Shown: positions 16,424 to 25,621 of the stretch, one piece after another | Position numbering within the stretch: position 1 is the first letter of the stretch | Layout: each line of letters starts with the position of its first letter | Origin: Crassaminicella thermophila | GTDB taxonomy: Bacteria; Bacillota; Clostridia; Peptostreptococcales; Thermotaleaceae | Length of the DNA stretch: 64,000 bases | Direction: 5' to 3' | Assembly: GCF_008152325.1 (NCBI RefSeq) | Contig: NZ_CP042243.1 | Coordinates: forward strand, 1,927,026 to 1,991,025 | Made by a program: the position numbers and the translations under genes | The notes under the pieces: generated by a model | Database searches by the model: none | Seen by the model: only the letters and a program-made list of their open reading frames with translations | What the model was told of the DNA's origin: nothing

Positions 16424-16870
16424 TTATAGCTTAATTATTTTATCTACTATAAACCATGTTTGTTCATCTACTGTATGAATTAGTAACACTTCATCACCAA
16501 CTTGAAGGGTATCCATAAATTCCATTTTCGCAGTTTCTAATGATTTAGTAGCAGATGGAATTTCAATATTACTATATTCATAGTTATTATATGAACCGTC
16601 TGGTTTTAATTTATGTGTTGTTTCTCCAGTAGTAGCTTTAAAATCTTCCAAACTAATATTTGTATTCTTAATTTGTCTTGTATATCCAGCTAAAACATGA
16701 GCACAACAATATAATTGCTCCTTATGCAGAATAATATTGCCATCTAAAATACTAATCTTTATATCTGGAAAAATACTCACCACTTGGCCAATAACATTAC
16801 CTATATTTCTTTTGTTATTTCTTTCTGCAAACATTTTAGCCAATTCTATGTCCCAGTTTTCTTTTTTCAC
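16424..16870 (-). CDS. xkdR: XkdR-like DUF2577 baseplate/hub protein
   Basis: 148 aa between the XkdQ hub and XkdS, with a beta-rich OB-like core (GNVIGQVVSIFPDIKISILDG; GDEVLLIHTVDEQTWFIVDK) as in DUF2577. Likely central hub/spike partner. Its start overlaps the end of xkdQ. Confidence 0.8.
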   Translation of the reverse strand: MKKENWDIELAKMFAERNNKRNIGNVIGQVVSIFPDIKISILDGNIILHKEQLYCCAHVLAGYTRQIKNTNISLEDFKATTGETTHKLKPDGSYNNYEYSNIEIPSATKSLETAKMEFMDTLQVGDEVLLIHTVDEQTWFIVDKIIKL

Positions 16871-17868
16871 TATATCACCTTCTCAACTGTTATATTCATT
16901 TTGTGAATAGAATTGTTATAAGTGTGAGTACAGTCTTTAACAAGATATTGTCCATTTAACCCAAATGAATCATTATTAATTTCAAGTATTCTGCCACTTC
17001 TAACCTTATCATCACCTAGCAATTCTAAAGTAATATCTTCATTTACTTTATTTAGTTCTTTCAGTTTATTTCTAGCTATATTTTGTGCTTGTGCTATATC
17101 TTTGTTGTCTACACTTTCAACATCTTGTAATAACCCAAACTTTGCAATATTTTTATCATCTTTAGCAGTTGCTATTACCCTACTACTTTTTTCATCACTA
17201 GAAGTAATCAATATGCTATTTCTCATATCTCTTATTGATTCTGTTTTGCTAATATTTCCAATAGCATCAAATATATTAAAAGATGTTATATTACTAGCAG
17301 GTTGGAAAGTAGGTTTTACGATTAAATCAGTATATTTTTCAATGTACAACTTGCCTTTTCGCATTTCTAATCTATATTTAATATTTAGTTCATTTGTAGC
17401 TTGCTCTAATATGTCTTTTATAATTTCTGCTACAGTTTTATCTTTATATATTTTTGTAATTTGTGTAGAAATGTTTGTAACATTGCCAATAGGAACATTA
17501 AATTTTGAACATAATTGCTTAATAGCATCTGTAGCACTCGTCTTTCTAAATTGAATAATAATCCTCGATTGGTTGAGATAAAAAGCATAATCGAATGCAG
17601 TAACTGACTTTTTGTATCTTTCAGTTAATAAGTCCGTAATAATCCCTCTAAATATTTCTACATTATTGTTAGCAAATATAACTTTATCTCCTATTTCAAC
17701 TAAATCCCAATTCACCATATATTTATCTTCTATATTTCTTGCTACGTCAAAAGAAAATTCCATTCCTAAAGTTTCTAAACTATCTCTCCAATTCAAATTC
17801 GAACACAATTGCGTAATATTAAATCTTTGTGAATTATCTTTAATTATTAAGACAGTGTAATTATCCAT
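16870..17868 (-). CDS. xkdQ: Tail hub protein XkdQ (gp27-like)
   Basis: 332 aa, standard XkdQ length. Includes WRDSLETLGMEFSFDVARN, FRKTSATDAIKQLCSKFNVPIGNV and the C-terminal DSFGLNGQYLVKDCTHTYNN block. It forms the hub between tube and baseplate. Intact. Confidence 0.9.
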   Translation of the reverse strand: MDNYTVLIIKDNSQRFNITQLCSNLNWRDSLETLGMEFSFDVARNIEDKYMVNWDLVEIGDKVIFANNNVEIFRGIITDLLTERYKKSVTAFDYAFYLNQSRIIIQFRKTSATDAIKQLCSKFNVPIGNVTNISTQITKIYKDKTVAEIIKDILEQATNELNIKYRLEMRKGKLYIEKYTDLIVKPTFQPASNITSFNIFDAIGNISKTESIRDMRNSILITSSDEKSSRVIATAKDDKNIAKFGLLQDVESVDNKDIAQAQNIARNKLKELNKVNEDITLELLGDDKVRSGRILEINNDSFGLNGQYLVKDCTHTYNNSIHKMNITVEKVI

Positions 17869-17869
17869 A

Positions 17870-18289
17870 TTACACCACCTTCACAAATTTATATTCTTTT
17901 AAATCTAAAGTATATCTAATATCTTCATTTCTTGTAAGTCCATATATGAAACTTTCTATAGTACATGCCATGTTTAGCACTTCTGATCCATCTTTGCGTG
18001 TAATTACAATGCGGATCGGTACTTTAGCCTTACGCCACCTATTTAAAAACTCTACATACTCCCAACCATTGCTATTACTTCCTGCTTTTAACCATTTGTA
18101 CTGATGAGTTGGGAATATAGAAGAAATAGATAATGTTCTTAGCCCTACATCTCCTATTAGATTGAGTGTTCCACTATTAATTGTTTGAAATTCTTCGTTA
18201 TTTTGTGGAATATGTATCTCAATATCAGTAGGCACAACTGGTAATACAAATATCTCTTTATTGTTATTTGCGCTTACTACAATATTCAT
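17870..18289 (-). CDS. xkdP: XkdP-like tail protein without LysM
   Basis: 139 aa. Residues FVLPVVPTDIEIHIPQNNE, LNLIGDVGLRTLSISSIFP and EFLNRWRKAKVPIRIVIT match the N-terminal XkdP region; the LysM wall-binding domain that ends longer members is absent. It sits between the tape measure and the hub, as in PBSX. Confidence 0.85.
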   Translation of the reverse strand: MNIVVSANNNKEIFVLPVVPTDIEIHIPQNNEEFQTINSGTLNLIGDVGLRTLSISSIFPTHQYKWLKAGSNSNGWEYVEFLNRWRKAKVPIRIVITRKDGSEVLNMACTIESFIYGLTRNEDIRYTLDLKEYKFVKVV

Positions 18290-18292
18290 TAT

Positions 18293-20287
18293 CTAATCAC
18301 CTCCTGCCATATTGGCAATTGTTGATTTAATTTTATATACAATATACTGTCCTGCCTTCTCAAAAAACTCCTGTTCACCAATTGTAGTACCATTAAAATT
18401 TATAACAATATTGATAAATTTTGAGTTGTCTACAGAAGTTGAATTTTCTTTCTTCCCATTTATAATACTATTCGCTTGATCTAATAATCTTTGAGAACGT
18501 GAATTATTTTTCTTAAGTGGTATTGCTATTTCTGGCCCTGCTTCACCAAATATGGAAGGTCTAGTCGCTATACCACCTTTTGCATACTTCTTCAATTTTA
18601 TAGTTTTGTCTTTGATATTTACAGAAACTTCCTTCTTGTCATCTCCACCAAAACCGAAAAATTTCTTTACAACACCCCATGCTTTACCTGCTGTTTCTTT
18701 TACTTTATTAAAATGCTTGATTAGTAATAATATCGGTGCAAATATTCCTGTAAGTGCTAGTTTCCAATCATCTGTGCCACTTATTAAGTTTGTGAACCAA
18801 TCCCATAAATCTCTAGCTTTTTTAGTTAATTTATCCCAGTTTCTCCATAGTGCATAACCTATTGCTACTAATGCACCTATTGAAAACACAATCCATCCGA
18901 GTGGAGTTAATGCTAATGTGCCATTAAATATAAGCCATATTGTATTTAATGCAGTAAATACAGTTTTTAATATTCCTATCACTTTTATAACTGTATATAA
19001 AGTCCCAATAAACACTAAAATAGTTGTAATTAATTTTTCATGCTTTTGAGCAAATTCCACTATTGTCCCAATAAATTTTGTAATCTTAACAATTCCATCA
19101 CCTATTCTTTGCACATACCTTTGTATAGTATCTTCATTATTTTCTACCCAAGCATTCATTTTATCAACATATTTTCCAATTAAACCAGATTGAGTATTCA
19201 TAATGCTTGTAAATATATTCTTGCTTGTATTTTTTAATTTATTTAACTTGAATCCAATAGTATTTGTCATTGTCTTGTATGCAGTATCGGTTGCACCCGC
19301 ACTATTTTTCATAGCATCAAGAGATATATTAAAATCTTGCAACCCTTTTCCAGTAAGTATTAAAGCCCCACTCAACGCTCTAACATTTCCAAATAGTTTT
19401 CCCATTACTTCCGTATTTCCACCAGCTTTTTTCTTCACTTCTTCTAAAAAATTAGCTAATCCTTTACTTTTTATAGCACTAACACTAAAGTTAATCCCTA
19501 ACTTTTTAGCCATCTTAGATGCTTCATCAGATGGTTTTATTACACTTGTTAATACATCTTTAAATGCAGTAACAGCTTTATCTGTTTTGAGTCCATTTTT
19601 GGTCAAACTTGCCATGCCTGCCATAAGTTCATCTATACTAGCACCAGCAGAATTTGCAATAGGGGTTAACGATCCCATAAATTCTGCCATTTCAGCAACA
19701 GTAGTTACCCCTAGATTTTGTGTAACAAGTAGCTTATCTGATATGCTTTGCATTGCTTTCATTCCAGTAAGCCCATATACATTCATAGTTGATGTCATGA
19801 TTTTTAGTGCACTATTAGCATCTGTGAATCCTGCCTTTGCAAGTTTTGTAGCTGTAACACTAGCACCTAAAGAATCTTTAGCACTTACACCACTAGATAT
19901 TGCACTATACTGTGTTTCAGCTAACTCCGTAACACTTACACCCGTTTTCGTACTTGCTTTAAGCAAATCCCTTTTGATATTTTTTAATTGCAGGGCATTT
20001 TTAGCAATAGATTTTACTTTTGCTGCACCTTCTTCTAAGTCTTTTAGTCCTTCAAATCCTAGTTTTGTACCCAAAACTCCAAACATAGCACCTACGGCTA
20101 ATCCTACCTTTGCTGTTTTCTTTATGATCTTATCCATGCCTTTTACAAAGTTATTCTGCCACTTTTGCACCTGACGTTGTGATTTCTTCATGTTTTTAGT
20201 TACATTTTCTACATTTCTATTTACACGCATAAGGGTTTGAGAAGTTCTATCTCTCATCGCCAATATAGTACCAATCGTTCTAGCCAT
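18293..20287 (-). CDS. Tail tape measure protein
   Basis: 664 aa. The TP901-type tape measure core is at residues ~70-330 (SATKLAKAGFTDANSALKIM; ATSVAEMA-like TTVAEMAEFMGSLTPIANSA). It is followed by hydrophobic segments (TTILVFIGTLYTVIKVIGIL; LGWIVFSIGALVAIGYALW) and a C-terminal YAKGGIATRPSIFGEAGPE motif. It sets tail length and occupies the tube lumen. Relatively short, so a modest contractile tail is expected. Confidence 0.92.
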   Translation of the reverse strand: MARTIGTILAMRDRTSQTLMRVNRNVENVTKNMKKSQRQVQKWQNNFVKGMDKIIKKTAKVGLAVGAMFGVLGTKLGFEGLKDLEEGAAKVKSIAKNALQLKNIKRDLLKASTKTGVSVTELAETQYSAISSGVSAKDSLGASVTATKLAKAGFTDANSALKIMTSTMNVYGLTGMKAMQSISDKLLVTQNLGVTTVAEMAEFMGSLTPIANSAGASIDELMAGMASLTKNGLKTDKAVTAFKDVLTSVIKPSDEASKMAKKLGINFSVSAIKSKGLANFLEEVKKKAGGNTEVMGKLFGNVRALSGALILTGKGLQDFNISLDAMKNSAGATDTAYKTMTNTIGFKLNKLKNTSKNIFTSIMNTQSGLIGKYVDKMNAWVENNEDTIQRYVQRIGDGIVKITKFIGTIVEFAQKHEKLITTILVFIGTLYTVIKVIGILKTVFTALNTIWLIFNGTLALTPLGWIVFSIGALVAIGYALWRNWDKLTKKARDLWDWFTNLISGTDDWKLALTGIFAPILLLIKHFNKVKETAGKAWGVVKKFFGFGGDDKKEVSVNIKDKTIKLKKYAKGGIATRPSIFGEAGPEIAIPLKKNNSRSQRLLDQANSIINGKKENSTSVDNSKFINIVINFNGTTIGEQEFFEKAGQYIVYKIKSTIANMAGGD

Positions 20288-20291
20288 TTTC

Positions 20292-20497
20292 TCACCTCTT
20301 TTCTCTAAAAATGGCTTTTAATTTTTCTATATCATATAAGACTTTTTCTTCTTGGCACACTTCCATAGAACGCAAAAAGAATTGTTTTTCTACATATTCT
20401 AAATTAAGTAAGTAATCTAATGTAAATCCTTTTTGGAGATAGTAAGACACCCAATACATTTCACCTGGTTTCTTACTATCTCCTATTAGTTTTTTAT
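20292..20497 (-). CDS. Tail chaperone T extension, expressed by -1 frameshift
   Basis: A second reading frame (CTA ATA GGA ... LIGDSKKPGEMYWVSYYLQK ... KAIFREKR) runs without its own start from the end of the XkdN-like gene to just before the tape measure. It begins at the slippery heptamer A AAA AAC (plus 20489-20495), so a -1 slip would give a ~207-residue fusion (gpGT), the conserved device in tailed phages upstream of the tape measure. Confidence 0.75.
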
Positions 20498-20914
20498 ATC
20501 TTCAACTACTTCCTCAGCTAATTTTCTACCCTCAAATTCTTCTATAATTTGTGATGCAATTTCTATCGTTCCATTTATGCCAAATATTTTAGATACTACA
20601 TCTAAAGGGTCTTTAATCTCTAATTCTTCCCTTAATTCTCTGTCTTGTAAAAATTCGCAACACGTATATACTAATTCTTTACTTGCTTCAAACATTATTG
20701 TTAAATCTTGTTCTATAACTTTACCTTTCTCATCTGTTTTTACTGCTCTAGCACATTCATTCATATATCTTAAAATTTCATTGTTCGTTGGTCTTTCAAA
20801 TCTTATTTCTCCAAAATCCTCTACATCTATAAATGTAAATAATTTCTTAGCTTTTTCTCTCTGTAATGCTTTTTTTCTAAAATCATCAAGTGTTAATTTT
20901 TTACCTTTTGACAT
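20486..20914 (-). CDS. xkdN: Tail assembly chaperone, XkdN-like (gpG)
   Basis: 142 aa: basic start (KGKKLTLDDFRKKALQREKAKK), phage_XkdN-type middle (FGEIRFERPTNNEILRYMNE) and an acidic helical end. It lies between tube and tape measure. The stop directly follows the slippery sequence A AAA AAC, giving the short (G) and long (GT) chaperones that wrap the tape measure during tail assembly. Confidence 0.88.
   Translation of the reverse strand: MSKGKKLTLDDFRKKALQREKAKKLFTFIDVEDFGEIRFERPTNNEILRYMNECARAVKTDEKGKVIEQDLTIMFEASKELVYTCCEFLQDRELREELEIKDPLDVVSKIFGINGTIEIASQIIEEFEGRKLAEEVVEDIKN
20489..20495 (-). promoter_or_regulatory. Programmed -1 ribosomal frameshift site
   Basis: A AAA AAC in the zero frame of the xkdN-like gene (ATA AAA AAC TAA), directly before its stop codon. 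Slippage continues into the downstream extension frame. Confidence 0.75.
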
Positions 20915-20982
20915 CTTATCAAATCCTTTCTAATTTCATTTTAAATGCATAAGAAAAACACCTTTTTTTAGGGTGCTATATG

Positions 20983-21414
20983 CTAAATTTCTTCAAATGT
21001 AGCTGCTTTAAAACTCAATTCCAATTCTGTTGTTGCACTATCCTGTTCAAATTTTTGTAAATCATATGAATCGAATGTTACTTCATCATATCTATATCTA
21101 ACTGCTTTAGAGCCATCATTTCTTTCCATTTTTGCAACAATACTGATCTCTGGAATTAAATTATTTTTAGTTGCATCTGCTAATTCTTTTAGAAAATCTA
21201 TTTCAGAGCCATCTCTCCTAAGCGTCAAACTCCCCTCTATTGAATACCCATTAGGTACTTGCACCTTCCCAAAGTGCCCATCTCTCGGATCTGGAATTTC
21301 TTCATAATTATTTGTAATTGTAACAGTTAAATTATACACATTCATATACCTTTTATCGTTAATCCAGCACTTTCCGTTTTTCCCGTTAAATTGCTTATTC
21401 CCAATTTGCGTCAT
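20983..21414 (-). CDS. xkdM: Tail tube protein (XkdM)
   Basis: 143 aa, phage_tail_2/XkdM family: MTQIGNKQFNGKNGKCWINDKR-type start, YNLTVTITNNYEEIPDPRDG, NGYSIEGSLTLRRDGSEID and a DLQKFEQDSATTELELSF end. Polymerises into the inner tube, directly after the sheath gene. Confidence 0.92.
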   Translation of the reverse strand: MTQIGNKQFNGKNGKCWINDKRYMNVYNLTVTITNNYEEIPDPRDGHFGKVQVPNGYSIEGSLTLRRDGSEIDFLKELADATKNNLIPEISIVAKMERNDGSKAVRYRYDEVTFDSYDLQKFEQDSATTELELSFKAATFEEI

Positions 21415-21434
21415 TGTTTATCACCTAACCTTTC

Positions 21435-22526
21435 TTACATTACAATTGTAAATGTAAAATCTTCCATTGCATTAAGAATCTTGATATTACTTCTAAGCCA
21501 TACATTTGTTCCTACTGTCATATTTTTAACTTTTTCATCATCCCACGTTAAAACAACATCTTCCCCATACTTAGGAATATTAGCTAATCGTTGTTGCTCT
21601 AAATCAACAGTAGCTCTATTATCAAAATTATCATCTAACAAATTATCCAATGCTAAAGATTTAAAATAAGCAGTAATTGCACCTATTAATAATGCTTGAT
21701 TATCTGCATTATTTTTATATTTCCCTTTGTAGAATTTGTCAAATGTAGTGTAAATATCGTTATAGATTAAATCCATTACTTCTACAATTAAGATGAATTT
21801 CATATCATCCGTAATTCCTTCTCCTGTTGTAGTTAAACTATTTACACCTCTAGCTACCCTAACTTCTCCTTCATCGTTATAAAGTATAAATTCTCCATTG
21901 TTTACAGCAGCTTCTAAATTGTCTGGTTCTATTACACTTTCAAATTTATCTAGAACTTTTGCAATTGAACTCATATCAAGCGATAATCCTGCTAGGTATC
22001 CTAGCAGATATGGTACTGCTTTATCTCCAGTCTGTTCTCCCCTTACATCTTTAAACTTAACTTTAGAATTAGTAAAATTAACAATATGCATATCATCTGC
22101 TTTTGAATTATATACGATTGCTTTGTATCTTTTGTGATTATTCGCTACTGCACTCTTAACAAATGATACTAAATCCGTAGTTTCTGTATCCGTTGCATCT
22201 GCAATAGCAATCCAGCAGTTTCTAGGAGCTTTTATTTTAACTTTACTTAGTATGTCTGCTAATGTTCCCCCTTCTCCGATTCTGAACACTAGTAACTCTT
22301 TTGGTGTTCCTTCTAGTACATCCTTAATGTATTGCACATTATCCGCTGTATATTTTGCCTGTTGTTCTGCTGTAAAATCATCAATGCTTCTATATTTCGC
22401 AAACATTTCTGTATTTGTTGTATCTTTTACAATTAAACAAGCTACACCTTTACTCCCTCTTTGTACTGCACTTGCTCCAAGTCCTTTAAATATTATGTTA
22501 ATTTTAGGCATTCCGATATCTGCCAT
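21435..22526 (-). CDS. xkdK: Contractile tail sheath (XkdK)
   Basis: 363 aa. N-terminal INIIFKGLGASAVQRGSKGV and the C-terminal domain (WDDEKVKNMTVGTNVWLRSN; LNAMEDFTFTIVM) are typical of PBSX-type sheath proteins. It shows that this is a myovirus-type particle. Intact. Confidence 0.94.
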   Translation of the reverse strand: MADIGMPKINIIFKGLGASAVQRGSKGVACLIVKDTTNTEMFAKYRSIDDFTAEQQAKYTADNVQYIKDVLEGTPKELLVFRIGEGGTLADILSKVKIKAPRNCWIAIADATDTETTDLVSFVKSAVANNHKRYKAIVYNSKADDMHIVNFTNSKVKFKDVRGEQTGDKAVPYLLGYLAGLSLDMSSIAKVLDKFESVIEPDNLEAAVNNGEFILYNDEGEVRVARGVNSLTTTGEGITDDMKFILIVEVMDLIYNDIYTTFDKFYKGKYKNNADNQALLIGAITAYFKSLALDNLLDDNFDNRATVDLEQQRLANIPKYGEDVVLTWDDEKVKNMTVGTNVWLRSNIKILNAMEDFTFTIVM

Positions 22527-22549
22527 ACTCTCATTCCTTTCTAATTATT

Positions 22550-22993
22550 TTAGCTATAATATAAATCTTCCATTTCTTCGTGTTCATCAGTTTTGTTCCA
22601 GTTTTCATAAAATTTTAAATCAAAATAACAATGTAAAACCTTATCTTGCCCTTTGTTGTCAACTACATCTAGCTCTATATTGTCTATATCAGCTAAATAT
22701 CCATTAACATCTAATACTCCATCATATAAAAATAGAGTTTCTAGATCATCTTTTATATTCAACAATTCAATTTCATTTTTGTATCTGTCAGATGGAAAAT
22801 AATAAATCCTAACTGTTAAATTTCTATCTCTACCAACTGTCATGAAATTTTTTGTATCAATATTATCTAATTGCACAAAAAAAGAAGGCCGTTTAATACC
22901 TTCTTGAATATTGTTAGATTCTATTTTTATATTTGTAAATTGTGTTTTTAACTTGTCATTAATTGCTTTTTTGATATCCATATATGTTAACAT
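22550..22993 (-). CDS. Tail terminator/completion protein, DUF6838-like
   Basis: 147 aa: YMDIKKAINDKLKTQFTNI, KRPSFFVQLDNIDTKNFMTV, NLTVRIYYFPSDRY. This pattern and its place just before the sheath fit the tail-terminator family that caps the tail and joins it to the head. Confidence 0.78.
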   Translation of the reverse strand: MLTYMDIKKAINDKLKTQFTNIKIESNNIQEGIKRPSFFVQLDNIDTKNFMTVGRDRNLTVRIYYFPSDRYKNEIELLNIKDDLETLFLYDGVLDVNGYLADIDNIELDVVDNKGQDKVLHCYFDLKFYENWNKTDEHEEMEDLYYS

Positions 22994-23004
22994 ATATTCA
23001 CTTC

Positions 23005-23442
23005 CTACAAATTATGCTCTCGCAACAATTCATCTATGAATTTTTCTGTATCATCTACATAAGTATTTTCAAATCTCTTAGCTGCTGCATCAATAAAATT
23101 GTAACCTACCCAAAAACCATGTTCTTTACCGTTTTTGTCTTTGATTATATGACCTTTATCGAGTAGATGCGTAAGTGGATGACTAGAATATCCTCTTACA
23201 GCTAGATCCCCATCTTTTTTAAATACTTTTCCACCCTTAAAAGATTTTTCTATATCTTTTGTATCTCCCTCGCCTGTACCAATATTACAAGACTTAAATT
23301 CTCTACGTTGTTCTCTTGCCAACTTCTTTCCTTCTTTTCGCATAAATTTTCTGCTTTGTTTCCCTTTTATCTGTTGTGCTAAACTTAGCAAATCCTTGCT
23401 AAATTGATCTAATTCTTTTGTGTTAAATTCTACATCAGCCAT
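23005..23442 (-). CDS. HK97 gp10-like neck protein
   Basis: 145 aa with a basic central stretch (KGKQSRKFMRKEGKKLAREQ), SHPLTHLLDKGHI and a C-terminal FENTYVDDTEKFIDELL helix, as in gp10/XkdI-type neck proteins. Overlaps the head-closure gene start by 1 nt. Confidence 0.82.
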   Translation of the reverse strand: MADVEFNTKELDQFSKDLLSLAQQIKGKQSRKFMRKEGKKLAREQRREFKSCNIGTGEGDTKDIEKSFKGGKVFKKDGDLAVRGYSSHPLTHLLDKGHIIKDKNGKEHGFWVGYNFIDAAAKRFENTYVDDTEKFIDELLREHNL

Positions 23443-23771
23443 TACTCAATTACCTCACTACAAAATATCTCTAAAAATTCATTTTTAAAATATGGATTGA
23501 GGATGTATTTTATATCAAACCTTTTACCTCTAAACATAATATACATATTCTGAGTAATATCTTTCCCAGTGCTATATCTCACAATTATTTTATGCGTAGT
23601 ATTACTTAATATAGTTTCTACTTGTCCTCTTTGCAAACTTGCAGTCTGTGGAATTATAGCAGCCCATATAGTCTTAATTTTACTGTCTATATAGTCTACT
23701 TCCTCCAATTCATTTTCTATTTCGATTTTTCCGTATACATCTATCCTATGTCTTAATTCATTTATTTTCAT
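23442..23771 (-). CDS. Head closure/head-tail adaptor protein
   Basis: 109 aa. Has the signature layout NELRHRIDVYGKIE..., IKTIWAAIIPQTASLQ, THKIIVRYSTGKDITQNMYI, GKRFDIKYILNP of the SPP1 gp16/HK97 gp7-like head-tail joining family. Overlaps the upstream gene by 4 nt. Confidence 0.85.
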   Translation of the reverse strand: MKINELRHRIDVYGKIEIENELEEVDYIDSKIKTIWAAIIPQTASLQRGQVETILSNTTHKIIVRYSTGKDITQNMYIMFRGKRFDIKYILNPYFKNEFLEIFCSEVIE

Positions 23772-24049
23772 GCTATCACATCCGTATTATAATCAGTTGA
23801 TAATAATAAATGACACTTTATACTCTCATAAGATTCTTTATATCTATCTGCTTCTTTATCGTCACTACTAAATTCAGCTTTGCAAAACGTTTTAATAGCC
23901 CTTATTATTAATGGGTCTAATTCAACTATCTTGCTTTCAACTACACCACTTAACTTCAAATCTGCTTTTGCTGCATTTATTAAGTCTTGTATTTCCATAT
24001 CAAATGAATCATCATCTATTCTTAAAGAATTTTTTATTTTCTCAAGCAT
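23768..24049 (-). CDS. Head-tail connector, gp6-like
   Basis: 93 aa helical protein: LEKIKNSLRIDDDSFDMEIQ, LINAAKADLKLSGV, DPLIIRAIKTFCKAEF, typical of phage_connect_1 (HK97 gp6/SPP1 gp15) adaptors that sit below the portal. Confidence 0.85.
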   Translation of the reverse strand: MLEKIKNSLRIDDDSFDMEIQDLINAAKADLKLSGVVESKIVELDPLIIRAIKTFCKAEFSSDDKEADRYKESYESIKCHLLLSTDYNTDVIA

Positions 24050-24051
24050 TA

Positions 24052-24348
24052 TTATTCACCGCCTTGTAGCAGTAATTCAATCAATTCAAGTTTTGTTTGT
24101 CTTTTATTGAATTTCATGCCACGCTCAGTTAAGAGTTTTATTAAGTCTTTTTTAACCATCGACTGATAATATTTTTCGTCAGCAACAGAATATATTGAAG
24201 GCATATCCTTATCGGACACACCTTCAATAAGTTTTCTACTTAATAAATCTTTTATTCGATCTGGCTCATCTGATGCAAAACTGTCCCCAATAGCATAAAT
24301 ATTATTGGTGTATTTATCTTTAAAAACTCTAATAACTTTATACATCAA
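24052..24348 (-). CDS. Small head protein with C-terminal HeH/SAP-like helices
   Basis: 98 aa between the capsid and connector genes. N-terminal beta segment (YKVIRVFKDKYTNNIYAIGD) and C-terminal MVKKDLIKLLTERGMKFNKR resembling a HeH/SAP DNA-binding helix pair. Similar proteins occur here in many Firmicute siphoviruses and myoviruses; exact role unknown. Confidence 0.6.
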   Translation of the reverse strand: MMYKVIRVFKDKYTNNIYAIGDSFASDEPDRIKDLLSRKLIEGVSDKDMPSIYSVADEKYYQSMVKKDLIKLLTERGMKFNKRQTKLELIELLLQGGE

Positions 24349-24361
24349 GAATCACACTTTC

Positions 24362-25621
24362 TTATCCTGTAATTACTTTCTTAATTAATGCAAAAGCCTT
24401 AGTTGTAAGTACATCGCCATCAACAATAGCATAAGACATATAATCTGTATATCTTTCTTTAATATGATCCTCTGTATATATTGTCATATTTTCATTTACA
24501 TTCATAGCATAACCTCTAGCAACATTACCTATTAAAATAGCTCCTTCCTCAACACTATCATCTTCTTTAACTGGCAATCCAAATATTCTGCCTACGCCAC
24601 CAGATGTTACATCCGGAATAAGAAGCGGCCTTCCCATATTATCTTTCAACAATGCTAATTCACTCCAAATAGTAGTACTTGTTGCATATATAGAAGCTCC
24701 ACTTTTGTAAGCAGATTTGATTTTGCCCATTGCTAAAGCAATCTTATCATAAGTCAATGGATCAGGAGTAGCGGCATCAGGATCATAAATAATTATCTGT
24801 GGAGTCCCTGCTTCTGCTTCAAGTGCTGTTACTACACCTTTTGGTTGCGGCTTAAATGTATCTCCAGTACCAGGCTTCCCTTTACCAGATACTATACCTT
24901 TCGCTAATGCAGCTCCCATTTTCTCAGCTAATAATGAAGTAATATAAGGAATAAAAGCATCTATACTCATTTTCCTTAATTTCCAAGAAATTGGAATTGT
25001 TTTCGCAAGTTCGCATCCTGATAAATTAAGTTGTCCAATTTCAAAACCTCCATCAGCTGCTGCAGAATCTTCATCATACCAAGCTCCATCTTCTCCAGAA
25101 TTAATCTCTTTAAGAATCGTTAAATCTCCTGGTACAAAAGTCATCCTTGTATCATCCAAAATTGGAAATAGCGCTGCTGCTTCCTTCCAGATGTTTTCTG
25201 TCACTGTTTCTGGAATTACAATCTGGTGAGTAGATGTTGTTTGTATTGAATTTTTAAATTTGGTATTTATTTCATCAAATATCATCTTTTCATCACTAGT
25301 TAAACTTTGACCCATCATTACTTTAGCCCAAGCATTTTGATATTCTTGTTTTTTATCTACTGTCTTTTTTTCTACTACATTATCCACTAATTTACCATCT
25401 TTGACATCAACTGAATTGCCTTCTAAATCAATCCCTTCAGTCTTGTCTTTTAGCGCATTCATATTGGCATTAGCAAGCTTTATCTGTTCCCATTTAGCGT
25501 CTAGTTGTTCTATTTCTTGCATCTTAACATTTGAATCTTCGATATTGCCATCTGCTATAAGATTTTCCACCTCTGCTAATAGAGCATTTCTTTTTTCTAA
25601 GTATTGTTGTTTATTCATCAT
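24362..25621 (-). CDS. Major capsid protein, HK97 fold
   Basis: 419 aa. Residues 1-~110 form a coiled-coil delta/scaffold region (KRNALLAEVENLIADGN). The capsid domain follows from about THQIVIPETVTENIWKEAAA, with MTFVPGDLTILKEINSGEDG and the C-terminal YAMNVNENMTIYTEDH. The order protease-capsid suggests cleavage between these parts. Confidence 0.93.
   Translation of the reverse strand: MMNKQQYLEKRNALLAEVENLIADGNIEDSNVKMQEIEQLDAKWEQIKLANANMNALKDKTEGIDLEGNSVDVKDGKLVDNVVEKKTVDKKQEYQNAWAKVMMGQSLTSDEKMIFDEINTKFKNSIQTTSTHQIVIPETVTENIWKEAAALFPILDDTRMTFVPGDLTILKEINSGEDGAWYDEDSAAADGGFEIGQLNLSGCELAKTIPISWKLRKMSIDAFIPYITSLLAEKMGAALAKGIVSGKGKPGTGDTFKPQPKGVVTALEAEAGTPQIIIYDPDAATPDPLTYDKIALAMGKIKSAYKSGASIYATSTTIWSELALLKDNMGRPLLIPDVTSGGVGRIFGLPVKEDDSVEEGAILIGNVARGYAMNVNENMTIYTEDHIKERYTDYMSYAIVDGDVLTTKAFALIKKVITG

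Noticed and set aside
15140..20174. Long plus-strand ORFs opposite the tail genes, for example 19203-20174
   Set aside because: They mirror intact minus-strand tape measure and baseplate genes, lack ribosome sites and have hydrophobic, low-complexity translations typical of antisense frames.
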